Shown here: piece by piece, positions 1 to 4,915 of the stretch
Position numbering within the stretch: the stretch's first letter is position 1
Layout of the letters: every line of letters begins with the position of its first letter
Program-made: the position numbers and the translations under genes
The notes under the pieces: model-generated
The model's database searches: none
Told to the model about the DNA's origin: nothing
The model's input: the letters and a program-made list of their open reading frames with translations, nothing else
Assembly: GCA_016783345.1 (NCBI GenBank)
Contig: JADHWT010000045.1
Span: forward strand, 1 to 8,295
Length of the DNA: 8,295 bases
Direction: 5' to 3'
Origin: Candidatus Omnitrophota bacterium
GTDB lineage: Bacteria; NPL-UPA2; BS750m-G34

Positions 1-477
1 ATTATTCCGATATCTGCAATACTCGCATATCTCATAAATTTTCTTTTTGCCCTTATCCCTCTCGCTATATTATTGATTATCTTCAAAGTAAAGATCTCTA
101 CCGGTATTTTATTCTTACCCCTGGTTATCCTGGGCCAGCTCTTTTTTGTAATCGGTCTCGGGTTATTCCTTTCTGCCTTAAATGTCTTCTACAGGGATGT
201 GGCTGAGATACTGGAGGTGGTAACACTTGCGTGGTTTTTTCTTACTCCTGTTTTTTATGCTGTTAATATGGTCTCTGGCGCCGCATCCATCTTCTACCGA
301 TTTAATCCCATGTTCTATTTTATTGAGCTTTATCACCAGATACTTTATAATGGTGCGGCTTTGTCTTCCTTTAACTTTAGTTTTCTCCTGTCGGCATATG
401 CATGGGCCTTAGCCTCATTTATAATTGGATGGACAACCTTTCACCGTCTTGAACCGGCATGGATTAAGGAGTTATAG
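1..477 (+). CDS. ABC-2 type polysaccharide export permease, C-terminal part (Wzm/KpsM/TagG-like)
   Basis: The reading frame is open from base 1 and ends at TAG 475-477, so the N-terminus lies outside the window; 158 residues are visible. About four hydrophobic membrane segments can be seen, at roughly residues 2-28, 34-59, 70-91 and 125-146 of the fragment. An NVFYRDV motif (about 61-67) precedes the third segment, and FLTPVFY lies inside it. That combination is typical of the last four of six helices in Wzm/TagG-type ABC-2 permeases, which move lipid-linked polysaccharide (O-antigen, capsule or teichoic acid) across the inner membrane. The matching ATPase starts 5 nt downstream, which supports the call. 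The exported glycan cannot be told from this fragment. The family is fairly certain; a particular gene name is not. Confidence 0.88.
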   Translation: MIPISAILAYLINFLFALIPLAILLIIFKVKISTGILFLPLVILGQLFFVIGLGLFLSALNVFYRDVAEILEVVTLAWFFLTPVFYAVNMVSGAASIFYRFNPMFYFIELYHQILYNGAALSSFNFSFLLSAYAWALASFIIGWTTFHRLEPAWIKEL

Positions 478-482
478 CTGGC

Positions 483-1226
483 ATGGATATAATTACTCTT
501 GAAAATTTAGGCCTGAAATACCGGCTCTACCATGAAAGGCCTCTAACTCTAAAAGAGAGTCTCTTTAACATATTCCATCGCCGCTTATCTCCTCATTATG
601 AGGATCTCTGGGCATTAAAAGGGATTAATCTTGTAGTTAGAAAAGGCGAGACTATAGGGCTAATCGGAAAAAACGGCTCCGGTAAGACTACGCTTCTCAA
701 AATCATATCCAGGATTTTGGTTCCTACCTGCGGGGCTGTTGTTGTCAGGGGTAAGGTCTCTCCGATGTTATCCATAGGTGTGGGATTTCATCCTGAGCTA
801 ACAGGCAGAGAGAACATATATCTCAATGGTTCCATCCTTGGTATGCCCGGAAAAGAAATGCATGGAAAGATAGATGAGATTATCAATTTTTCCGAGTTAG
901 AGCGATTCATAGATGTCCCTGTGCGGCATTACTCAACAGGCATGTATATGCGTCTGGGATTTTCTATTGCAACAGCTGTAGATCCTGATATACTGCTCAT
1001 TGATGAGGTCTTAACTGTAGGTGATGAAAGTTTCCAGGCAAAGTGCTACCGAAAGATAGATGAATTTCAAAAGCGAGAGAAGACCATTATATTCGTCTCT
1101 CATGACCTGGATACAGTTTCTCGCGTATCAACGCGTTTAGCCCTCCTCACCCGTGGTGGAATCGAGGCTATTGGAGAGCCGCAAGAGATAATTAATCTCT
1201 ATCGGAAAGAACTGGAGACAATATGA
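483..1226 (+). CDS. ABC transporter ATP-binding protein for polysaccharide export (Wzt/KpsT-like, short form)
   Basis: This 247-residue protein is the nucleotide-binding subunit that should pair with the permease just upstream and power glycan export from the cytoplasmic face. Visible motifs are Walker A GKNGSGKTT (62-70), a signature loop YSTGM (150-154) instead of LSGGQ, Walker B ILLIDE (170-175) and the H-loop SHD (206-208). The YSTGM-type signature, the long N-terminal lead before Walker A and the LWALKGI segment (42-48) are typical of the Wzt/TagH/KpsT group. The protein stops soon after the ATPase core. It therefore lacks the C-terminal carbohydrate-binding domain of Wzt proteins of the E. 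coli O9a type, which are over 400 residues. Start ATG 483 has AAGGAG at 466-471, 11 nt away. The stop overlaps the next start as ATGA. Confidence 0.92.
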   Translation: MDIITLENLGLKYRLYHERPLTLKESLFNIFHRRLSPHYEDLWALKGINLVVRKGETIGLIGKNGSGKTTLLKIISRILVPTCGAVVVRGKVSPMLSIGVGFHPELTGRENIYLNGSILGMPGKEMHGKIDEIINFSELERFIDVPVRHYSTGMYMRLGFSIATAVDPDILLIDEVLTVGDESFQAKCYRKIDEFQKREKTIIFVSHDLDTVSRVSTRLALLTRGGIEAIGEPQEIINLYRKELETI

Positions 1227-2095
1227 GTTGCAAATTAAGTCCGCTTTCTATAAATTCCTATATAATCAAGTTAATCAAAGAGGCGCTCCGGGAAGATATC
1301 GGTCATGGAGATATTACCACCTGCGCTGTTATTCCCGCCAATAAAATTATAAAGGCAGAGATAATAGCTAAGGAGAAAGGTATTATTGGCGGGCTCCCTG
1401 TTGCAAAAGAGGTATTTCGCCTCCTTGACAGAAAAATAAAATTTAAAGGTCTTATTAAAGAAGGCAAAAAAGTAAAAAAAGGCGCAAGGATAGCAGTTAT
1501 TACAGGAAATGCCCGGGCAATATTAGCCGGGGAAAGGGTAGCTCTAAATTTTATGCAGCGTATCTCGGGGATCGCCACCGAGACTAACAAGTGCGTCGAC
1601 AAGGTTAAGGCCTTTAAGACCGCGGTCCTCGATACGAGAAAGACCCCGCCGGGATTGAGGTCCCTGGATAAATATGCAGTGAGGGTAGGTGGCGGCAAGA
1701 ACCACAGATTCGGGCTCTACGATATGGTGCTTATTAAGGACAATCACATTGCCTTGAGTTCCGGGATAAAAGAGGCAGTAAGAAGTGTCAGAAAAAAATA
1801 TCCCCGTAAAAAGATAGAGGTTGAAGTAAAAAGTTTCAAAGAGCTCCGGGAGGCAGTAAGTGCTAAAGTAGATATAGTCATGCTCGACAACATGAACCTC
1901 AAACAAATAGCTGAGGCACTTAAGATTATAAAAGGTAGATGTAAGGTTGAGGTCTCAGGGAATGTCTCATTTGTCATCCTCCCTGAATTAGCCAGGCTCG
2001 GGGTTGATTATATTTCTCTTGGACGCCTCACCCATTCTCCGCGCGCGCTGGATCTAAGCCTCAGGATATATGGATTTCGAAGAAAAAATTGTTAA
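1223..2095 (+). CDS. nadC: nicotinate-nucleotide diphosphorylase (carboxylating), quinolinate phosphoribosyltransferase
   Basis: NadC converts quinolinate and PRPP to nicotinate mononucleotide, CO2 and pyrophosphate, the step where de novo NAD synthesis joins the common pathway. At 290 residues it has the usual family length. An N-terminal alpha/beta sandwich covers about 10-115 and a barrel follows. Conserved active-site stretches are visible: GERVALNFMQR (103-113), DTRKTPPG (137-144), KYAV (150-153), GGGKNHR (156-162), KDNH (172-175), EVEV (199-202), MLDN (220-223) and EVSGN (243-247). The start ATG 1223 overlaps the ABC ATPase stop as ATGA, with TGGAG just before it, which suggests translational coupling. 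The end overlaps birA by 26 nt. Nothing else of NAD synthesis (nadA, nadB) is in view, and the link to glycan export appears positional rather than functional. Confidence 0.96.
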   Translation: MSCKLSPLSINSYIIKLIKEALREDIGHGDITTCAVIPANKIIKAEIIAKEKGIIGGLPVAKEVFRLLDRKIKFKGLIKEGKKVKKGARIAVITGNARAILAGERVALNFMQRISGIATETNKCVDKVKAFKTAVLDTRKTPPGLRSLDKYAVRVGGGKNHRFGLYDMVLIKDNHIALSSGIKEAVRSVRKKYPRKKIEVEVKSFKELREAVSAKVDIVMLDNMNLKQIAEALKIIKGRCKVEVSGNVSFVILPELARLGVDYISLGRLTHSPRALDLSLRIYGFRRKNC

Positions 2096-3047
2096 TATCC
2101 TGAGGACCACCACCTCTCTTGTCTCCGGAGAAGACCTAAGCCGCGAACTCAATATAAGCCGCGTGGCTGTCTGGAAACATATAGAAAACCTCCGGCGCCT
2201 CGGCTACAGGATTGATGCCACGTCTCATAAAGGCTATCGGTTTATACAAGCCCCGGATAAACTCATTGCCATGGAAATAAAACATGGGCTAAAGACCAGG
2301 GTTATTGCCCGGGATATTATAGCCTATGATGAGGTCTCCTCTACCAATGACATTGCCCTTGACCTCGCCGGGAAAGGCGCTAAGGAGGGGACAGTTGTAG
2401 TTGCTGAGAGACAGACCAGCGGTAGAGGCAGATTAGGAAGGAACTGGTTTTCTCCTGCAGGCTATGGTATCTGGACATCTATTATTTTTTATCCCGGGTT
2501 TAAGCCTGGGGAGCTGTGCCAGATGAATTTAATTTTAGGCGTGGCTATAGCGCAGGCTATTAGAAATGAAACCGGCCTTAAAGTCGAGCTTAAATGGCCC
2601 AATGACATTATTGTCTCCAGGAAAAAGGTAGGCGGCATACTCATAGATATGACAGCTACGATGGACAAGGTAAAGTGTCTCGTAGCAGGCATTGGGATTA
2701 ATGTGAATCTCTCTAAAAAGGACTTCCCTCTGCATCTGCGGGAAACGGCCTCTTCATTAAATATAGAAAAGGAGAGTGAAATAGACCGCCTTTCTCTCTT
2801 TCGCGAAGTCCTCCACCAGATAGATATCTATTATCTCCGTTTTAAAAAAGATGGATTTGTTCCTATCAGGGAGAAATGGTTAAGTTATAATGAGACCATT
2901 GGCCAATATATAAAGGTTAAAGTCCCTGGCGGCGAGACTATATATGGCCACGCTACTGACATAGACATTGATGGCGCGCTCGTAATAAGGCTTGAGAACG
3001 GCATCTTAAAAAAGGTAATGAGCGGCGACGTATCTTTTATTCTTTAG
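2070..3047 (+). CDS. birA: bifunctional biotin--[acetyl-CoA-carboxylase] ligase / biotin operon repressor
   Basis: BirA makes biotinyl-5'-AMP and attaches biotin to a lysine of the biotin carrier protein of acetyl-CoA carboxylase or similar enzymes. The N-terminal winged helix-turn-helix (about 4-60, with SRVAVWKHIENLRRLGY at 30-46) marks the repressor-type form, expected to bind biotin-gene operators. The catalytic core shows SSTN (90-93), ERQTSGRGRLGR (113-124), KWPND (175-179), KVGGIL (186-191) and GIGINVN (207-213). A C-terminal SH3-like domain with a GDVSF end follows. The length of 325 residues matches the E. coli type. The start at ATG 2070 lies inside nadC and has AGGA at 2063-2066; it is needed to keep the whole HTH. 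No biotin biosynthesis gene or operator is visible, so regulation by it here is inferred from the domain only. The stop TAG overlaps the convergent FmdB-like gene. Confidence 0.96.
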   Translation: MDFEEKIVNILRTTTSLVSGEDLSRELNISRVAVWKHIENLRRLGYRIDATSHKGYRFIQAPDKLIAMEIKHGLKTRVIARDIIAYDEVSSTNDIALDLAGKGAKEGTVVVAERQTSGRGRLGRNWFSPAGYGIWTSIIFYPGFKPGELCQMNLILGVAIAQAIRNETGLKVELKWPNDIIVSRKKVGGILIDMTATMDKVKCLVAGIGINVNLSKKDFPLHLRETASSLNIEKESEIDRLSLFREVLHQIDIYYLRFKKDGFVPIREKWLSYNETIGQYIKVKVPGGETIYGHATDIDIDGALVIRLENGILKKVMSGDVSFIL

Positions 3048-3351
3048 GATTTTTATCCTTACCTTCCGCGGGGCAGTAAGGGCAGCCCCCTGGCGGAGGG
3101 CCAGGCATAGAAGGTGGGCGCGGGACAAAATTGACTGGACCGAGTTTACTCATATCATTAAGCGTATCAGCCATACTCTCGGTCTTTTTAGCATAAAAAG
3201 AAGAATAGACCCTTTCTAATTTTCGATGACCGCAATGAGAGCATTTTTTTCTTTTCCAGAATAACAAAGGCTCCCTCCCAACCGCATTCATCTTTTGAGA
3301 TATACTGGACACCTTTTTACAGCGGTCACATTTATATTCGTAGACAGGCAT
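3037..3351 (-). CDS. FmdB-family putative regulatory protein with zinc ribbon (second gene of pair)
   Basis: This is a 104-residue protein whose start MPVYEYKCDRC is the hallmark of the FmdB/CxxC_CxxC_SSSS family. C8/C11 and C37/C40 form the expected zinc-ribbon knuckles. The stretch between the pairs (25 residues) is longer than in its neighbour and basic (FWKRKKC). A proline- and glycine-rich tail follows and holds a third CxxC pair, C90/C93. I chose ATG 3349-3351 rather than an upstream in-frame ATG at 3412-3414, because the family begins exactly with MPxYEYxC and the extension would overlap the upstream gene. The gap to that gene is 5 nt and there is no strong ribosome site, so translational coupling is likely. 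The function of FmdB proteins is poorly known; a regulator role was proposed from a formamidase/amidase operon. No partner is suggested by the sequence. Confidence 0.85.
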   Translation of the reverse strand: MPVYEYKCDRCKKVSSISQKMNAVGREPLLFWKRKKCSHCGHRKLERVYSSFYAKKTESMADTLNDMSKLGPVNFVPRPPSMPGPPPGGCPYCPAEGKDKNPKE

Positions 3352-3356
3352 AGGTT

Positions 3357-3593
3357 TTATTTTCCCATTCCCATGGGACAGGTTCCACCTCCTGGGCAAG
3401 CCCCCTGCGGACAATAAGGCGTGCGGTTCTCACAGGCAGAAGCTTTTTTACTGCTGCTCAAAGCGGAAAATGTTGAGAAAAGTTTGTTTAATTTTTGGCC
3501 ATGACACTTCGGGCAGGCAGGACTCTCTTTCCCGCGGATAAGTATCTGGAATTTATGGCGGCAATTCTCACAAATATATTCGTAAATAGGCAT
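3357..3593 (-). CDS. FmdB-family zinc ribbon protein with cysteine-rich tail (first gene of pair)
   Basis: A 78-residue protein starting MPIYEYICENC. It has the classic short FmdB zinc ribbon: C8/C11 and C27/C30, with a KLFSTFSA stretch after the second knuckle that resembles the family's usual K-x-F/I-S ending. The tail (about 52-78) adds four more cysteines (C54, C61, C66, C72) among glycines and prolines and ends in GMGK, giving eight cysteines in total. The start at ATG 3591-3593 is fixed by the family N-terminus, but no Shine-Dalgarno sequence precedes it. It lies upstream of, and 5 nt from, a second FmdB-like gene, so the two form a small operon, diverging from nusA. The similarity of their first 11 residues suggests an old duplication. 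The molecular role is unknown; metal binding is inferred from the cysteines. Confidence 0.85.
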   Translation of the reverse strand: MPIYEYICENCRHKFQILIRGKESPACPKCHGQKLNKLFSTFSALSSSKKASACENRTPYCPQGACPGGGTCPMGMGK

Positions 3594-3605
3594 GATCTAT
3601 TTTTT

Positions 3606-3614
3606 ATTATATCA
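3606..3614 (-). promoter_or_regulatory. possible extended -10 promoter for the FmdB pair
   Basis: On the minus strand this reads TGATATAAT, which matches an extended -10 (TGnTATAAT) exactly. There is no recognisable -35 at 16-18 bp. It would place the transcript start about 6 nt before the FmdB start codon, a nearly leaderless message, which fits the absent ribosome site. A second minus-strand TATAAT at 3629-3634 would give a leader of about 29 nt. The tract is very AT-rich, so chance matches are likely. Confidence 0.35.
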
Positions 3615-3656
3615 CAATTTATTACTTGATTATATAAAAATATAGAAAGCTGACTT

Positions 3657-3684
3657 AAGCTATCGGCCGGAGCCGATTTTGCTT
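3657..3684. repeat. inverted repeat (hairpin) next to the nusA promoter
   Basis: ATCGGC (3662-3667) and GCCGAT (3672-3677) form a perfect 6-bp stem with a CGGA loop. Outer arms AAGC (3657-3660) and GCTT (3681-3684) can extend it past a small internal loop. Only four Ts follow on the plus strand, too few for a good terminator. Its right arm touches the -35 box of the nusA promoter, so an operator or a weak insulator between the divergent units is possible. The role is inference. Confidence 0.45.
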
Positions 3685-3710
3685 GACAAATATTTTTTTA
3701 GTATTATAAT
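3683..3710 (+). promoter_or_regulatory. sigma70-type promoter of the nusA operon
   Basis: TTGACA (3683-3688) and TATAAT (3705-3710) are both exact consensus hexamers with a 16-bp, T-rich spacer. Transcription should begin near 3717, giving an untranslated leader of about 90 nt before nusA. This is the strongest promoter-like sequence I see in the window, and it lies at the expected place: upstream of the leader hairpin and the nusA-infB-rbfA-nrnA genes. Confidence 0.85.
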
Positions 3711-3730
3711 AAATTTAGTAGCAGAAATAA

Positions 3731-3779
3731 TGGATTTACAGTGGAAGTGGGCCAAGTCCCGCTTTTTTTGTTAAATCCA
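3731..3779 (+). promoter_or_regulatory. leader hairpin / putative attenuator resembling the rimP-nusA operon leader
   Basis: The inner stem AAGTGGG (3745-3751) pairs with CCCGCTT (3758-3764), including one U-G pair, around a 6-nt loop; a run of seven Ts (3763-3769) overlaps and follows the stem. This is the shape of an intrinsic terminator inside the 5' leader. An outer stem TGGATTTA (3731-3738) with TAAATCCA (3772-3779) encloses it, so the two helices are nested, not mutually exclusive. From memory, a short GGG/CCC hairpin followed by U's and a TTTGTT-like end commonly precedes rimP (ylxS) at the head of this operon in several phyla, and candidate attenuators upstream of rimP have been proposed. 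Here it precedes nusA directly. That it attenuates transcription is inference; NusA autoregulation would be a natural possibility. Confidence 0.65.
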
Positions 3780-3792
3780 ATACCATGGTGTT

Positions 3793-3798
3793 GGAGGG
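3793..3798 (+). promoter_or_regulatory. ribosome binding site deciding the nusA start
   Basis: GGAGGG lies 7 nt before ATG 3806, an ideal Shine-Dalgarno position. An earlier in-frame ATG at 3785 lies upstream of this site and has no ribosome site of its own. The translation from 3806 begins MNGDILK, as many NusA proteins do. The site therefore favours 3806. Confidence 0.85.
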
Positions 3799-3805
3799 AA
3801 GAGTT

Positions 3806-4915
3806 ATGAATGGAGATATACTTAAAATAGTCAAACACCTTGAGAAAGAAAAGGGTGTTGACCGTGAAAACCTGTTCCAGGCAATTGAGTCAGCGCTTCT
3901 CACTGCCTCTAAAAAGAAACTGGGGGAGGATGCAGAGACAGAGGTCCATATTGACCGTAAGACCGGGAAGATTTCTATTACCTGTAATAAAACAAAAATC
4001 ACCCTGGAAGATTTTGGCCGAGTTGCTGCCCAGACAGCCAAGCAGGTCATGATACAGAAGATAAGAGAGGCTGAGAAGGACATGGTATTTCAGGAGTTCA
4101 AGCCAACGGAAGGGGCGCTCTTGAGCGGCATGGTCAGCAGGTTTGAGCATAGCAATGTCATTCTAACTGTAGGAAAGACTGAAGCCATACTCCCGTACAG
4201 CGAGAGGATGCCGGGAGAGGAATTTAAACGCGGGGCATGGATAAAGGTGTATGTATTGGAGGTAAAAAAAGTTGGCCGCGGTCCGCAGCTTGTTGTATCC
4301 CGCAGTAATTCGGAGATGATCAAGCGGCTCTTTGAGTTAGAGGTCCCGGAAATAAAAGAGGGAGTAGTAGAGATTAAGTCAGTGGCGAGGGAGCCGGGTA
4401 ATCGGACCAAGATATGTGTCCATAGTAAGATGGAGAATGTAGATTCTGTAGGCGCCTGTGTAGGGGTTAAGGGTGCCAGGATAAAGAATATTATTAAGGA
4501 ACTGGGAAAAGAAAAGATAGATATTATTCCGTGGAGCGAAGACTACAAGTTATATATTAGTAATGCCTTAAATCCGGCCAGGATATTGGATATTAAGATT
4601 AAGAAAAAAGAGATGTCCGCAGTAATTTCGGTAGCTGAGGAGCAGCTTTCTTTAGCTATTGGCAAAGGAGGGCAGAATGCTAGACTTGCGGCAAAACTTA
4701 CCGGCTGGAAGATAGATATAAAGGTCATGGAAAAGGCTAAGGAGTTGTCTCTTTTAGGGATTAGTAAAAAGATAGTGGATAAACTTTTAGAAGCAGGACT
4801 TGGAAGCATTGAGGATATAGCCAAGGCCGATAAAAAGAAACTTATGGCTATAAAAGGCATTGGCAAAAAGACTGTAGAGAAGATATTGAAAAAGGTTAAA
4901 GATGCGCGTCCATGA
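3806..4915 (+). CDS. nusA: transcription termination/antitermination protein NusA
   Basis: NusA binds RNA polymerase and nascent RNA and modulates pausing, termination and antitermination. From ATG 3806 the protein has 369 residues. The order is: N-terminal RNAP-binding domain (1 to about 102, with EKGVDRENLFQAIESAL at 15-31 and FGRVAAQTAKQV at 71-82), S1 domain (about 103-168), KH1 (VGVKGARI near 219-226), KH2 (AIGKGGQNARLAAKLTGWKIDI at about 284-305, given here as two joined pieces of the motif) and a C-terminal helix-hairpin-helix segment (about 314-369, with AIKGIGKKT at 348-356). The N-terminal domain is about 30 residues shorter than in B. subtilis: the stretch between HIDRKTGKI and DFGRVAAQ is nearly gone. 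It is the first gene after a leader that normally precedes rimP; rimP is absent. It overlaps infB by 14 nt. Confidence 0.97.
   Translation: MNGDILKIVKHLEKEKGVDRENLFQAIESALLTASKKKLGEDAETEVHIDRKTGKISITCNKTKITLEDFGRVAAQTAKQVMIQKIREAEKDMVFQEFKPTEGALLSGMVSRFEHSNVILTVGKTEAILPYSERMPGEEFKRGAWIKVYVLEVKKVGRGPQLVVSRSNSEMIKRLFELEVPEIKEGVVEIKSVAREPGNRTKICVHSKMENVDSVGACVGVKGARIKNIIKELGKEKIDIIPWSEDYKLYISNALNPARILDIKIKKKEMSAVISVAEEQLSLAIGKGGQNARLAAKLTGWKIDIKVMEKAKELSLLGISKKIVDKLLEAGLGSIEDIAKADKKKLMAIKGIGKKTVEKILKKVKDARP

Noticed and set aside
1425..1430. TTGACA hexamer inside nadC as a possible internal promoter
   Set aside because: No acceptable -10 lies 16-18 bp downstream, and the site is within a well-conserved coding region. 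Likely chance.
1303..1977. Minus-strand open frames opposite nadC
   Set aside because: They lie opposite a strongly conserved gene, have no recognisable family features or ribosome sites, and look like shadows of nadC codon use.
3089..3105. GC-rich hairpin CCTGGC-GGAGG-GCCAGG after birA
   Set aside because: It is a perfect 6-bp stem but lies in the FmdB Pro/Gly-coding tail, and no T-run follows on either strand. The symmetry follows from proline/glycine codons, so I do not call a terminator.
3352..3414. Longer start for the second FmdB protein (21 extra residues)
   Set aside because: The extension overlaps the upstream gene in another frame and precedes the diagnostic MPVYEYKC start, so it is a reading-frame artefact.
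3785..3805. Earlier in-frame ATG giving a 7-residue longer NusA
   Set aside because: It lies upstream of the GGAGGG site and the extra residues do not resemble NusA; ATG 3806 has ideal spacing and the family-like start MNGDILK.
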